This document shows positions 10,312 to 20,999 of a stretch of DNA of 64,000 bases, in pieces. Origin of the DNA: Bacteroidales bacterium (GTDB lineage Bacteria; Bacteroidota; Bacteroidia; Bacteroidales; FEN-979); the NCBI GenBank assembly GCA_028706295.1, contig JAQWBQ010000002.1, positions 1-64,000 on the forward strand. The letters run 5' to 3'. A model generated the notes under the pieces. That model did no database searches, was not told the origin of the DNA, and worked only from the letters and a program-made list of their open reading frames with translations. Position 1 is the stretch's first letter. Every line of letters begins with the position of its first letter. The translations under genes were made by a program, and so were the position numbers.

Positions 10312-10575
10312 ATGCGTTTGGAAATCCGCCGGTGGGCTTTGACCCTGACGATTCTTTTTTTTGTTTGTCCGTTACTGTTTTCCGGTTTACCTCCCCAGGA
10401 GTCAAAAGTGAATCAGCGAAGGATCGAGAAGGAACGCGAAAAGAAAAAAAAGGAGGCCGTGAAGAAATATGAACAGGCGGTAAAAAGGCACCAAAAAATG
10501 CAGTCAAAAGATACCAAATCCCGGATGAAACAGACCCGGAAAGAGTCCAGAAAGAATACTCCCCTGAAACCTTAA
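10312..10575 (+). CDS. Small lysine-rich protein with N-terminal signal/TM segment
   Basis: 87 aa from ATG 10312: MRLEIRRWALTLTILFFVCPLLFSGLP... then very basic KEREKKKKEAVKKYEQAVKRHQKMQSKDTKSRMKQ. Confidence 0.6.
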   Translation: MRLEIRRWALTLTILFFVCPLLFSGLPPQESKVNQRRIEKEREKKKKEAVKKYEQAVKRHQKMQSKDTKSRMKQTRKESRKNTPLKP

Positions 10576-10769
10576 AAAAAAGGTGGCTTAGCCTTATTTT
10601 TAGGCACTTTACCGATTATTTATTTCATTTTGTATAAAAGACTTCAGGCTAATTTAGAATGGTTATATATTTGAATAGCCAACTAAAAATTTTGAATTAT
10701 ATTTTAAATAATTATTACTTTTACCGCCTTTTCTAAGCGCAATAATAATCTAACATAAAATTGTATGGT

Positions 10770-13700
10770 ATGTTAAGAAATTTACTACTTACTATTGGAT
10801 TAGTACTGGCAACAAGCTTGTTGGTATTCTCACAATCCGGATCTGGTACTCTTAAGGGAAAGATCATTGACAAGCAGACAAAAGAGCCAATTTCCTTTGC
10901 CAATGTTGTCGCTGAGGTTGGGGGTGTTCAGGTTGGCGGATCCACATCCGATTTTGACGGTAATTTTCAGATCAAGCCGGTCCCCGCGGGGAAGGTCGAC
11001 CTGAAGGCAAGTTTTGTGGGTTACAAACCGTTTATGATCCGCGGGATCATCATTTTCTCTGAAAAGATAACCTTCCAGGATGTTGAGCTCGAAGCATCCA
11101 CCACCAATCTTCAGGAGATTGAAGTAGTCGATTACAAAGTGCCTTTGATCTCGAAGGACCAGACTACTTCGGGGGGAACCGTAACCTCGGAGGAAATTTC
11201 GAAAATGGCCAATAAATCTGCCACCGCAGTAGCCACAACGGTCGGAGGGGTTACCACCGATGCCAACGGGAATATCACGAGTATGCGTGGTCAAAGATCA
11301 TCAGGTACCGTTTATTACATCGACGGTATGCGTGTTACCGGGAACAATGCTCTGCCTCAAAGCGCTATTGAGCAGGTTGAAGTGATCCTGGGTGGTACAC
11401 CGGCTGCTTATGGTGATGCCACGGGTGGTATTATTAATGTTACTACCAAGGGGCCTTCAAAGGATTTCTCCGGCGGAATCGACCTCCAGACTTCCCAGTA
11501 TCTGGATGCCTTCGGATACAACCGTGTTGGTCTGAACTTTACCGGTCCCGTTGTTTCCAAAAAAGATACTGTAAGGGGAACCAAGACCCCGATCATGGGA
11601 TTTTTCATTGCCGGCGACTTCATTTATCAGAAAGACGGCGCTCCGGCAGCCTTTGCCAATTATAAAGTCACCGACGATGTTCAGGATTACCTGAACCTGA
11701 CTCCGCTCCGGTTGTATGGCCAGAATAATTCGGTGTTCTACAACTCCGAATTCATCACGTATAATCAGATGGAGCGGACAAAAACGACCCTGAATTCAGC
11801 CGGAACCAACATTAATGTATCAGGCAAACTCGATTTCCGGGTCTCCCCGACCATCAACGTGTCGGTGGGAGGAACTTTTGCATGGTATGATTCACGGAAT
11901 TTCAGTTTCGCCAGCTCCCTGATGAACTGGCAGAACAACTCACATTCAAATGGTTATACCTGGCGTGTTAACGGAAGGTTCACACAGAGGTTCCCGACAG
12001 CTGCCGAAAGTAAGAGTTTCGTAAAAAATATTTATTACTCCATCGGGGCCGACTTCACCCGTTCATTTGCTAAAACCGAAGATGCCGAACATCAGAAAAA
12101 CTATTTCCAATATGGTTATATCGGCAGTTTTGCCACCCAGACTACCCGCGCTTACACTCCCGAGCTTGCTTATGACTCTGTTATACAAAAATGGGCCCAC
12201 CTTCAGAATGGTACCCGCGATACCGTGGTGATCTTTAAACCTTCAGATATCAATCCTTCATCAGCCAATTGGACTACACAGTACTACGGTTTCTTTGATG
12301 ATCCCGAAGGACATTATCAAAACCTTGATGAAATTATCTCGGGTCGCGGTCTGATCAACGGAATGGAACCGGCTGCACCTTATAACCTGTTCAACGGCGT
12401 TGGGAACCGTCCCGATTCCTATTCTGAAAGCACCAGCGATCAGCTTGCCGTCAATGCCTCCTTCGCGGCCGACTTCGGCAACCATGAAATCCAGTTGGGG
12501 TTACAATATCAGCAACGAAAAAGTTCAGGCTTTGGGATAGCCGGCAGAAGTTTGTGGGGAATCATGCGCGGTTTGACAAACGCCCAGCTTAAAGACCTTG
12601 ACCTGGCCAACCCCCACCCGGTTTACCGTGACGGAGTATTCATGGATACCATTAATTATGCACGTAAATATGTGCAAACCCTGCAGCGTACCTTTGATAT
12701 AAATCTTCGTAAGAAACTCGGTCTGCCTGTCGACGGGGTCGATTATATCGATATCGATTCCTATAGTTTTGCCGAGAATTCAATTAATTATTACGACGCC
12801 GACATGAACCTGCATACATCCCATGTTACCGGCGATCTTTTTACCCTCGATATGTTCGATGCCGATGAATTATTCTTCAATGGTGACCCTATTGTTAACT
12901 ATTATGGTTATGATTACACCGGTAAAAAACTCTCGAGCAACCCGAGTTTTGAGGATTTCTTCAATCAGAAAGATGCGGATGGGAATTTTACCAGGGCCAT
13001 CGGATCGTATCAGCCCATTTACATGGCCGGGTATATTCAGGATAAATTCGCTTTTAAAGACCTGATTTTCAATATCGGGGTCCGGGTTGACCGTTTCGAC
13101 GCCAACCAGATGATCTTAAAGGATCCTTACCTTTTTTACGAGGCAAAAACAGTCGGAGAGGTTAAAGACATAAACGGTCAGATTGTTTCTCACCCAACAA
13201 GCATGGGCAGCGATTATGTGGTTTATGTTGATGACGGGAACAATCCTTCTGCCATCACCGGTTATAGAAACGGTAATGTCTGGTACAACTCCGAAGGTAG
13301 TGTGATCACTGACCCGGAATCTGTGCTTGACAGAGGAAACGGGGTTATGCCTTACCTGGTGCCAAACCAGTCAAAAACGCTTTCTCCCAACGTTTTCAAG
13401 GATTATGAGCCTCAAACCAACTGGATGCCCCGTATTTCATTCTCCTTCCCGATCTCTGACGATGCTTTGTTCTATGCACATTATGATATCTTGACTCAAC
13501 GGCCTTCATCAGCAGAGGTTCAGATTGATCCTGTTTCTTATTATTATCTTGGAGTGACCGGAGCCACGGGTACCATCAACAATCCCGCTCTGAAACCCGA
13601 AAGGACCATTGACTATGAACTGGGATTCCAGCAGAAAATCAACAATGCCTCTTCGCTGAAATTATCCGTGTTTTATCGTGAAATGCGTGATCAGATCCAG

Positions 13701-14483
13701 CAGTACCGCCTGACCGGCGCCTACCCCAAAACATACTATTCGTATACCAATATCGACTTCGGTACCGTTAAGGGATTGACCCTTACGTATGACTTACGGC
13801 GTTCGGGAAATGCCCGCGTCCGTTTTAATTATACCCTGCAATTTGCCGACGGTACCGGTTCAGATGCCAATGCCGCTTCAACCATTATCCGTTCCGATCA
13901 GCCCAACCTGCGTACGTTGAACCCGCTGAACTTCGACCGCCGTCACCAGTTCAACATCAGCCTCGACTATCGCTGGGGCTCCGGCAAAGACTATAACGGA
14001 CCCGTGATCAAACGCAAAAAAAGCGGAAAATCACCTGTACAGATCCTTTCGAACTTTGGAGCCAACATTACCCTCACCGGAGGTTCGGGAACACCGTACA
14101 CAAAGACCAGCAAGATCCTGTATCAGGGAGCCATGGGCCCCATCAAGGGAAGTATCAACGGCGCCCGCCTTCCCTGGCAGTTCCTGATCAATGCCCGGGT
14201 TGACAAAGACTTTAATTTCATGCTGACCAAGAAAAAGATGGGCACCTTCAATGTCTATTTCGAATTTACCAACCTGTTAAATACCATGAATGTGACGGCA
14301 GTTTATCCCTATACCGGTACTGCCAACGACGATGGATACCTCTCCGCTCCCGAATGGCAAAATGCCATCAGTCAGCAGGTCAATGAACAGTCCTTCAGGG
14401 ATCTTTATACGATCTCGATGGACAATCCATACCGTTATAGCGCTCCGCGGACAATCCGTTTAGGTGTTATGTTTAATTTCTAA
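10770..14483 (+). CDS. TonB-dependent receptor with carboxypeptidase-regulatory-like N-terminal domain
   Basis: Signal peptide, GTLKGKIIDKQTKEPISFANV domain, plug (SMRGQRSSGTVYYIDGMRV, AYGDATGGIINVTTKG), large barrel ending IRLGVMFNF. ATG 10770 preferred over TTG 10761. Confidence 0.93.
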   Translation: MLRNLLLTIGLVLATSLLVFSQSGSGTLKGKIIDKQTKEPISFANVVAEVGGVQVGGSTSDFDGNFQIKPVPAGKVDLKASFVGYKPFMIRGIIIFSEKITFQDVELEASTTNLQEIEVVDYKVPLISKDQTTSGGTVTSEEISKMANKSATAVATTVGGVTTDANGNITSMRGQRSSGTVYYIDGMRVTGNNALPQSAIEQVEVILGGTPAAYGDATGGIINVTTKGPSKDFSGGIDLQTSQYLDAFGYNRVGLNFTGPVVSKKDTVRGTKTPIMGFFIAGDFIYQKDGAPAAFANYKVTDDVQDYLNLTPLRLYGQNNSVFYNSEFITYNQMERTKTTLNSAGTNINVSGKLDFRVSPTINVSVGGTFAWYDSRNFSFASSLMNWQNNSHSNGYTWRVNGRFTQRFPTAAESKSFVKNIYYSIGADFTRSFAKTEDAEHQKNYFQYGYIGSFATQTTRAYTPELAYDSVIQKWAHLQNGTRDTVVIFKPSDINPSSANWTTQYYGFFDDPEGHYQNLDEIISGRGLINGMEPAAPYNLFNGVGNRPDSYSESTSDQLAVNASFAADFGNHEIQLGLQYQQRKSSGFGIAGRSLWGIMRGLTNAQLKDLDLANPHPVYRDGVFMDTINYARKYVQTLQRTFDINLRKKLGLPVDGVDYIDIDSYSFAENSINYYDADMNLHTSHVTGDLFTLDMFDADELFFNGDPIVNYYGYDYTGKKLSSNPSFEDFFNQKDADGNFTRAIGSYQPIYMAGYIQDKFAFKDLIFNIGVRVDRFDANQMILKDPYLFYEAKTVGEVKDINGQIVSHPTSMGSDYVVYVDDGNNPSAITGYRNGNVWYNSEGSVITDPESVLDRGNGVMPYLVPNQSKTLSPNVFKDYEPQTNWMPRISFSFPISDDALFYAHYDILTQRPSSAEVQIDPVSYYYLGVTGATGTINNPALKPERTIDYELGFQQKINNASSLKLSVFYREMRDQIQQYRLTGAYPKTYYSYTNIDFGTVKGLTLTYDLRRSGNARVRFNYTLQFADGTGSDANAASTIIRSDQPNLRTLNPLNFDRRHQFNISLDYRWGSGKDYNGPVIKRKKSGKSPVQILSNFGANITLTGGSGTPYTKTSKILYQGAMGPIKGSINGARLPWQFLINARVDKDFNFMLTKKKMGTFNVYFEFTNLLNTMNVTAVYPYTGTANDDGYLSAPEWQNAISQQVNEQSFRDLYTISMDNPYRYSAPRTIRLGVMFNF

Positions 14484-14539
14484 TGTATTTAACCATGTCC
14501 ATAAGAAGAAATACCCGTCTATCATTAAATAATGCAACT

Positions 14540-17500
14540 ATGAAAAATATACATCGCCTCTTAGTGATTGCGCTCAGCTTGATGGTGGTTACAAGTGTTG
14601 TTCGTGCCGAGGAAGTGCACGTAGCAAGTGGAAAGAGCACCAATACCCTGAAGGAAACTGCAGCCGGTTGCGCCTCCGGCTCCACTTATAAATATCTTGA
14701 TATCAATAACGTCAGAACCCTTTGTTATTCCTATGGTAACGGGTGGTTCCTCGAAAATGCCGAGTATGAAATTCCAAAGGGATCCAAGAAAACTTCCATG
14801 TTCTCCTTCTCCCTCTGGATTGGTGGTATCGATATCAATAACAACTTAAAACTGGCGGCTTACAGGTACGGACAAGGTACCGGGAACCCTTCGCATGTTA
14901 AAAACGATTTCTGGCCGGGACCTCTTACTGTTGATGGCACTGCAGCCATTGATGCCGAAACCTGCGCCCAATACGATAAACTGTTCCCAATGACCCGTGC
15001 TGAGGTGCAGGAATTCCTGGCCTGGTGGGACAATCAGGCTGAATATCCTGATTATTCCATTCCCAAGTCAATCCTCGATTGGCCTGCACACGGAAACAAA
15101 TCAAAGGGACAGGCTTACTATCTCGCTCCTTTCATGGATATCAATAACGACGGGGTATATGATCCGCGTCAGGGCGATTATCCTTACTATGACCTGGCTA
15201 ATAAACTCTGTCCGAAATATCTGAAACCCGGTGAGCTGATAGCCCGTGCAAAAATCAAGAACGGCGGACCGACCGATACCATGGGTATTCTGGTCGACCA
15301 GGTACTGAAAGGCGACCAGACCCTCTGGAGCGTTTACAATGACAAGGGTAATTATCACTCTGAAACAACCGGCGACCCGATCGGTATGGAGATACGGGCC
15401 CAATATTTTGCCTTTGCCACAAACGACGAAATCAACAACATGACCTTTTACTCCTACGAACTGATTAACCGGTCGACTTACACCCTCACCGGGACCTATT
15501 TCAGCCAATGGGTTGATCCGGATTTGGGATATGCCAACGATGACTACGTGGGTTGTGATGTAAACCGTGGTCTTGGGTATTGCTATAACGGAACTCCTAT
15601 TGACGGAACCGGTCAGACTTATGCTTACGGCGCCCATCCACCTGCCGTAGGCGTCGACTTTTTCCAGGGTCCCTACCTTGACCCGGACGGATTTGATAAT
15701 CCCGCCTACAAGGGCTCCAGCGAAAAAGGACCATCCTTTAAAGGAAGTTGCGACATTGTAGGACTTAACGGAACTGAGATAACCATGCGTTATGGCCCCG
15801 GTGAAATTTACGAAGGTAACTTCCTGGTAAAATCTGATGCCATCAACGGAATTAATTTTGGTGACGGGATAAAAGATAATGAGCGTTTCGGGATGCGCCG
15901 TTTCGTTTACCATAATAACAGTAATGCCGGGGTCCCGTCGTATATGACCGACCCTTCTTATGCTCCTGAATATTATCTGTTCCTCCGCGGTATCTGGAAA
16001 GACAATTCAAAGATGATTTACAGCGGGAATGCACACTACTCAGCAGGTGGTCTCGGACCTGAATGCGACTTCATGTTTCCGGGTCTGACCGACCTTTGCG
16101 ACTGGGGAACCGCCGGACAACCTCCGGTAGGAGAAAAATACTGGACTGAAGTCACAGCAAAGAACAATCCCCAGGACCGTCGGTTTATGCAATCGGCAGG
16201 TCCGTTTACCTTGATGCCGGGAGCCTGTAACTACATTACCGTTGGTATTCCCTGGGCCCGGTCCATTACAGGAACCGCTGAAGAATCAGTCCGGCTCCTG
16301 CAGATTGTTGACGATAAATGTCAGCAATTGTTCGATAACTGCTTTGCCGTGTTAAATGGTCCCAATGCTCCGGATCTGACTATTGAAGAGATGGATAAAC
16401 AGCTCATTGTATATATTTCCAACAGAAAAACCAATGATGCCGGTAATAATTTCGGAGAGAAGTATCAGGAATTTGACCCGACCATCCCCAACCCGGACAC
16501 GCTTCCGCACAACAAACGTAATGACTCGTTGTACCATTTTGAAGGGTACCAGATTTACCAGTTGAAAGATGCCACTGTTTCAGCTGCCGATATCGGAGAT
16601 GAGAGCAAAGTAAGGCTGGTTGCCCAGTGTGATGTTGAAAATGGTGTCTCTAAACTTGTGAACTGGACTTATGACCAGAACCTGGGTGGTGAAATCGGTG
16701 AAATAATGGTAGATGGTGAGGATCAGGGAATCCGTCACTCCTTTGTATTTACCAAGGATATGTTTGCAACCGGCGATGAGAATCTGATCAATCACAAACA
16801 GTATTACTATGTCGCGGTGGCATATGCCTATAACCAGTATAAAAAATATATCCAGAATGACCCGACAGCCCTCGACGGGCAGAAGACTCCCTATCTGCAG
16901 GGCCGAAGCAATATCAAGGTCTATACCGGGATTCCGCATATTCCGCTGGGATCCGTAACCAATTCGGTTTATGGACAGGGTCCTATAATCACGCGTATCC
17001 AGGGCCAGGGAAACGGTGGAATGATCCTCGATTTCAGCGAGGCCACCATCCAGGAAATCCTTTCTAAACCTCCCATTGATTCCACCAAAACCAAACTCGG
17101 AGATCCCGATTACCCGATTGCTTACAAACCTACCTATCTTGTAGGGAAAGGACCTCTGCAGGTTAAAGTGATCGATCCGCTGAATGTGGTCCCCGGAGAA
17201 TATACCGTGAAATTTGATTCGATGGTAACTGTAAGCGTCAATAATCCTTTCACCAATACCAAGAAAATCCAGTTTGGGAAATGGACACTTATCAATAATA
17301 GTACACACCAGCAATTCCGGTCGGATACCACCACTATTTATCAATATGAACAGCTATTCCTTGACCTGGGACTTGCGCTCACCATTCAGCAGGTTCCTAA
17401 TGCAGGCGACTCCATCAGAGGAACTGTGACCGCCACGAACGGATTGCTTTATGCATCACCAGCCCTCTTTGAAGATAGTACCAAGGCCTGGCTCACCGGG

Positions 17501-18856
17501 GTCATCGACAGTGATATTCCTCAATCGGCACAGAACTGGGTAAGGTCCGGGACCTATAAAGGTTCAACTGCAGCGTATTATGACTGGAACATGGGCGCCG
17601 GTGATGTCGGACAGCCCTGGGACCCGAATAAGAATTTCCAGAAGATCCAGGCAGGTATCTGGGCTCCTTACCCACTTGCAGCTATCAATGGCGATGAGCT
17701 TTATGGCGGCGCAGCATCGAGTAAAAGATCAAAGTTGCTGTCGACCATGGATAATCTGGCCAGTGTGGATATTGTAATTACGCCCGTCAAGGAACTGTGG
17801 ACCCGTTGCCCGGTTGTAGAACTTTGTCCAAAGACACAACTTGCAGAAGGCGGAGCAAAACTGTTCAATTTCAGAATTCACGCCTCCGTGAACGTTGACG
17901 GAGATACCGGGGTTGTCAGCAGCAATCCGTTATACAATTCGAATTACATCAGTGCAACGGGAATGGGATGGTTCCCGGGGTATGCCATCAATCTTGAAAC
18001 CGGCGAAAGGCTGAACATGATGTTCGGTGAAAATTCCTGGCTGGTTGCCGATAACGGTCGCGACATGATCTGGAACCCAACTTCAAGAGTTTATGACAAC
18101 TCAGGCGTTCCGGTATTCGGAGGCCAGCATTTCGTTTATATCATGGCGAACAGGTCCTACCCGGCAATCTCGGGAATAAAACTTGATTTCCCTGCTTACG
18201 ATGCCGGCGCCTACATCATGTCATCCATGCTGAAGATTCCTTCGACCATTTATAAGGATTACACCTATGGCACTGCAATGTATGTTAATGCGCCATTGGC
18301 TGTTGAAGGCAAAGAATGGTTAAGTAACGCGGTGACAACCAAAATCAGGGTATCGAAACCTTATCAGCGTTATTATTCCTCGCCGTTGCCTGCCGGTTCG
18401 ACTGATACCGTCAACAGGAATTACCCGATGTATATTTTCGATACAAAGACCATTTCGACCTCAAAGGACAACCAGGACAAGGCAACCACCGATCTCGACC
18501 TGATCAATGTAGTACCTAATCCCTATTACGCTTATGACGATTATGAAACCAATCAGCTTGATAATCGGATTAAGATTGTAAATCTTCCGACCAAATGTAC
18601 GGTTACCATTTTTGATATGAGCGGAACGCTGATACGGCAGTTCAATGTCGACAAGTCAGGCATTCCACAACCACGTTCATCAACTGCCGGGCAAGCGACT
18701 GATGCAAAAACTTCAATTGATTGGGATTTGAAGAATTTTGCCGGAATTCCGATTGCCGGGGGTGTCTATCTGATCCACGTTAAGGCCGATGGTCTTGGCG
18801 AACGTACCATAAAATGGTTTGGAATCTTGCGACCTGTTGACTTGAACTCCTTGTAA
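14540..18856 (+). CDS. Very large secreted protein with T9SS C-terminal sorting-like region
   Basis: From ATG 14540: MKNIHRLLVIALSLMVVTSVVRAEE signal peptide; C-terminus VVPNPYYAYDDYE...VTIFDMSGTLIRQF...GIPIAGGVYLIHVKADG resembles CTD-type sorting domains. ORF 14483-18856. Confidence 0.8.
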   Translation: MKNIHRLLVIALSLMVVTSVVRAEEVHVASGKSTNTLKETAAGCASGSTYKYLDINNVRTLCYSYGNGWFLENAEYEIPKGSKKTSMFSFSLWIGGIDINNNLKLAAYRYGQGTGNPSHVKNDFWPGPLTVDGTAAIDAETCAQYDKLFPMTRAEVQEFLAWWDNQAEYPDYSIPKSILDWPAHGNKSKGQAYYLAPFMDINNDGVYDPRQGDYPYYDLANKLCPKYLKPGELIARAKIKNGGPTDTMGILVDQVLKGDQTLWSVYNDKGNYHSETTGDPIGMEIRAQYFAFATNDEINNMTFYSYELINRSTYTLTGTYFSQWVDPDLGYANDDYVGCDVNRGLGYCYNGTPIDGTGQTYAYGAHPPAVGVDFFQGPYLDPDGFDNPAYKGSSEKGPSFKGSCDIVGLNGTEITMRYGPGEIYEGNFLVKSDAINGINFGDGIKDNERFGMRRFVYHNNSNAGVPSYMTDPSYAPEYYLFLRGIWKDNSKMIYSGNAHYSAGGLGPECDFMFPGLTDLCDWGTAGQPPVGEKYWTEVTAKNNPQDRRFMQSAGPFTLMPGACNYITVGIPWARSITGTAEESVRLLQIVDDKCQQLFDNCFAVLNGPNAPDLTIEEMDKQLIVYISNRKTNDAGNNFGEKYQEFDPTIPNPDTLPHNKRNDSLYHFEGYQIYQLKDATVSAADIGDESKVRLVAQCDVENGVSKLVNWTYDQNLGGEIGEIMVDGEDQGIRHSFVFTKDMFATGDENLINHKQYYYVAVAYAYNQYKKYIQNDPTALDGQKTPYLQGRSNIKVYTGIPHIPLGSVTNSVYGQGPIITRIQGQGNGGMILDFSEATIQEILSKPPIDSTKTKLGDPDYPIAYKPTYLVGKGPLQVKVIDPLNVVPGEYTVKFDSMVTVSVNNPFTNTKKIQFGKWTLINNSTHQQFRSDTTTIYQYEQLFLDLGLALTIQQVPNAGDSIRGTVTATNGLLYASPALFEDSTKAWLTGVIDSDIPQSAQNWVRSGTYKGSTAAYYDWNMGAGDVGQPWDPNKNFQKIQAGIWAPYPLAAINGDELYGGAASSKRSKLLSTMDNLASVDIVITPVKELWTRCPVVELCPKTQLAEGGAKLFNFRIHASVNVDGDTGVVSSNPLYNSNYISATGMGWFPGYAINLETGERLNMMFGENSWLVADNGRDMIWNPTSRVYDNSGVPVFGGQHFVYIMANRSYPAISGIKLDFPAYDAGAYIMSSMLKIPSTIYKDYTYGTAMYVNAPLAVEGKEWLSNAVTTKIRVSKPYQRYYSSPLPAGSTDTVNRNYPMYIFDTKTISTSKDNQDKATTDLDLINVVPNPYYAYDDYETNQLDNRIKIVNLPTKCTVTIFDMSGTLIRQFNVDKSGIPQPRSSTAGQATDAKTSIDWDLKNFAGIPIAGGVYLIHVKADGLGERTIKWFGILRPVDLNSL

Positions 18857-18899
18857 TGTCTGATATTTAATGAATAGCAAACAAAAAAATTCCAGGATT

Positions 18900-19976
18900 A
18901 TGAAAAAAATATATAGCTGCTTGGTTGCGATATTTCTGATGGGATTGATTTTAATTCCTTTAGATAAAGTAACAGCTGGTAACAAGGACCGTTCAGGTCA
19001 GGCTGGGGCATCGGAATTGCTGATCAATCCCTGGGCGCGAAGTTCGGGTTGGGGTTCTGTCGGAACGGCCAATACACAGGGACTTGAGGCAATTTTTACC
19101 AATGTCGCCGGTACTGGTTTTACCAAAGGGACCGAGATCATTTTCTCTTACACGAACTGGCTGAGTGGCTCAGGAGTTAATCTGATGGCATTCGGATTAA
19201 GTCAGAAACTGGGTCAGAATGGTGGCGTTCTGACGGCAGCCGTTATGTCGATGAGCTTCGGCGATATCGATATTACCACCGTCAGCTCTCCGGAACCGAT
19301 CCAGGGTACCTTTAGTCCGAATTACATGAACATCAATCTTTCCTATGCCAAGGCGTTCTCCAACAGTATTTATGGAGGGATCACGGTAAAGCTTATTACC
19401 GAGACCATTTCCGACGCCAGCGCTACTGCTATTGCTCTTGATGCGGGTATCCAATACGTGACCGGTGAAAAGGAGCAGATCAAATTCGGGATCGCGTTGA
19501 AAAACGTAGGAGCTCCTATGCGGTTTACCGGGGATGGTCTTTCCTTCCGCGGCGTAATTCCTGGCCATGGAAATGACAATGACCAGTTTACCGTTGAACA
19601 ACGCTCTGCCAAATATGAGCTTCCGGCTACTTTAAGGATCGGCGCCTCTTATGACTTCCTGATCGGCGAAATGCACCGGATCACACTGGCCGGCAACTTT
19701 ACATCAAATTCATTTACCAAAGATCAGTTCACATTGGGACTCGAGTATGCACTGAAGTATTACCTGCAACTAAGAGCGGGTTATACTTACCAGAACGGTA
19801 TTTTTGAGACTGATCTTTCAGAACGCGGAACTGTTTTCACAGGCCCGAGCGCAGGATTCACCGTTTCTGTTCCATTTAACAAGGAAAAGGAAACAGGTAT
19901 TGCGATTGATTATTCATTCCGCGCTACCAATCCCTTCCAGGGAACCCATAGTGTTGGCATTAAACTTAACTTTTAA
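18900..19976 (+). CDS. PorV/PorQ family outer-membrane protein
   Basis: Signal peptide then GASELLINPWARSSGWGSVGTANTQGLEAIFTNVAG, typical PorV/PorQ start; ends TNPFQGTHSVGIKLNF. ATG 18900 preferred. Confidence 0.88.
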   Translation: MKKIYSCLVAIFLMGLILIPLDKVTAGNKDRSGQAGASELLINPWARSSGWGSVGTANTQGLEAIFTNVAGTGFTKGTEIIFSYTNWLSGSGVNLMAFGLSQKLGQNGGVLTAAVMSMSFGDIDITTVSSPEPIQGTFSPNYMNINLSYAKAFSNSIYGGITVKLITETISDASATAIALDAGIQYVTGEKEQIKFGIALKNVGAPMRFTGDGLSFRGVIPGHGNDNDQFTVEQRSAKYELPATLRIGASYDFLIGEMHRITLAGNFTSNSFTKDQFTLGLEYALKYYLQLRAGYTYQNGIFETDLSERGTVFTGPSAGFTVSVPFNKEKETGIAIDYSFRATNPFQGTHSVGIKLNF

Positions 19977-20010
19977 TCATAGGATTTAAAGTTTATCTTA
20001 TTTTCTTTTT

Positions 20011-20042
20011 GGCAAAAGGACCCTTTCATAGGGTCTTTTGCC
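20011..20042 (+). terminator. Hairpin terminator-like inverted repeat between the PorV-like gene and greA
   Basis: GGCAAAAGGACCCT-ttcat-AGGGTCTTTTGCC, one bulged base, flanked by T-rich sequence. Confidence 0.6.
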
Positions 20043-20071
20043 TTATTATATTAACACAAAAAATCTCTGAA

Positions 20072-20554
20072 ATGTCTGATATAAAATATTATACTTCTGA
20101 AGGACTGGAGAAGCTTAAAGAAGAACTAAGTCATCTTACAACTGTCGAAAGACCAGCGATATCACGACAAATTGCTGATGCGAGAGACAAAGGCGACCTT
20201 TCGGAGAATGCCGAATATGCTGCGGCTAAAGAGGCTCAGTCGATGCTCGAATTGAAGATCTCCAAACTTCAGGAGGTAATAAGCAATGCCAGGCTGATTG
20301 ATGAACGAAAACTTGATAACTCGAAAGTTTTGATTTTTTCAACCGTGACCATTAAGAATACCCAGAATGGTTCCATGGTTTCTTATACCCTTGTTCCTGA
20401 AAACGAAGCAAATATAAAAACCGGTAAGCTCTCAGTCAGTTCACCCATTGCCAAGGGACTACTTGGAAAAAGTATCGGAGAACATGTCGAAATTATTGTT
20501 CCGGCCGGAAAGATCACTTTTCAGATTGTTGAAATTTCACGTCAAAACCAATAA
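20072..20554 (+). CDS. greA: Transcription elongation factor GreA
   Basis: MSDIKYYTSEGLEKLKEELSHL... RDKGDLSENAEYAAAKEAQ signature. Longer ORF start at 20009 overlaps the hairpin and is rejected. Confidence 0.95.
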   Translation: MSDIKYYTSEGLEKLKEELSHLTTVERPAISRQIADARDKGDLSENAEYAAAKEAQSMLELKISKLQEVISNARLIDERKLDNSKVLIFSTVTIKNTQNGSMVSYTLVPENEANIKTGKLSVSSPIAKGLLGKSIGEHVEIIVPAGKITFQIVEISRQNQ

Positions 20555-20556
20555 CT

Positions 20557-20955
20557 ATGCCTACCATCTTTACCCGGATTGTCCTTGGCGAAATACCTTG
20601 TTACAAGGTAGCTGAAGATGATCATTACCTGGCATTTTTAGATATAAACCCGTTACAGGAAGGACATACACTCGTCATTCCCAAAACAGAGATTGATTAT
20701 ATACTCAGCCTCGATGATTCACTGCATGCTGGATTGTGGAATTTTGCGAAAAAAGTAGGGAAGGCTATCGAAAAAGTAGTGCCCTGCCAGCGGATCGGAA
20801 TCACGGTGATCGGACTTGAAGTTCCCCATGCGCATATTCACCTCATTCCTTTGAAATCAATGTTTGATATGGATTTCAGGAAACCAAAACTCCATTTCAC
20901 TCCGGAGGAGTTTCAACACCTGGCTGACAGGATCCATGCTGAAATAAGGGATTAA
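20557..20955 (+). CDS. HIT family nucleotide-binding protein
   Basis: TIFTRIVLGEIPCYKVAEDD...FLDINPLQEGHTLVIPK...VPHAHIHLIPL (HIT motif HxHxH). Confidence 0.93.
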   Translation: MPTIFTRIVLGEIPCYKVAEDDHYLAFLDINPLQEGHTLVIPKTEIDYILSLDDSLHAGLWNFAKKVGKAIEKVVPCQRIGITVIGLEVPHAHIHLIPLKSMFDMDFRKPKLHFTPEEFQHLADRIHAEIRD

Positions 20956-20999
20956 AAAAAGGTCATATTCCCGGGATCACCCGGTCTGAATCGTACTTT

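Noticed and set aside
10576-10612. Terminator hairpin after the small basic protein
   Set aside because: GGC-TTA-GCC stem is only about 3 bp reliably paired; too weak to call.
15101-17344. Long antisense ORFs (270 aa at 15101-15913 and 254 aa at 16580-17344, minus)
   Set aside because: Fully inside the 14540-18856 CDS on the opposite strand; low-complexity, non-family-like sequences, no promoter; treated as shadow ORFs.
20009-20071. N-terminal extension of greA
   Set aside because: The extension translates the terminator-like hairpin; homology begins at MSDIKYYTSEG (20072).
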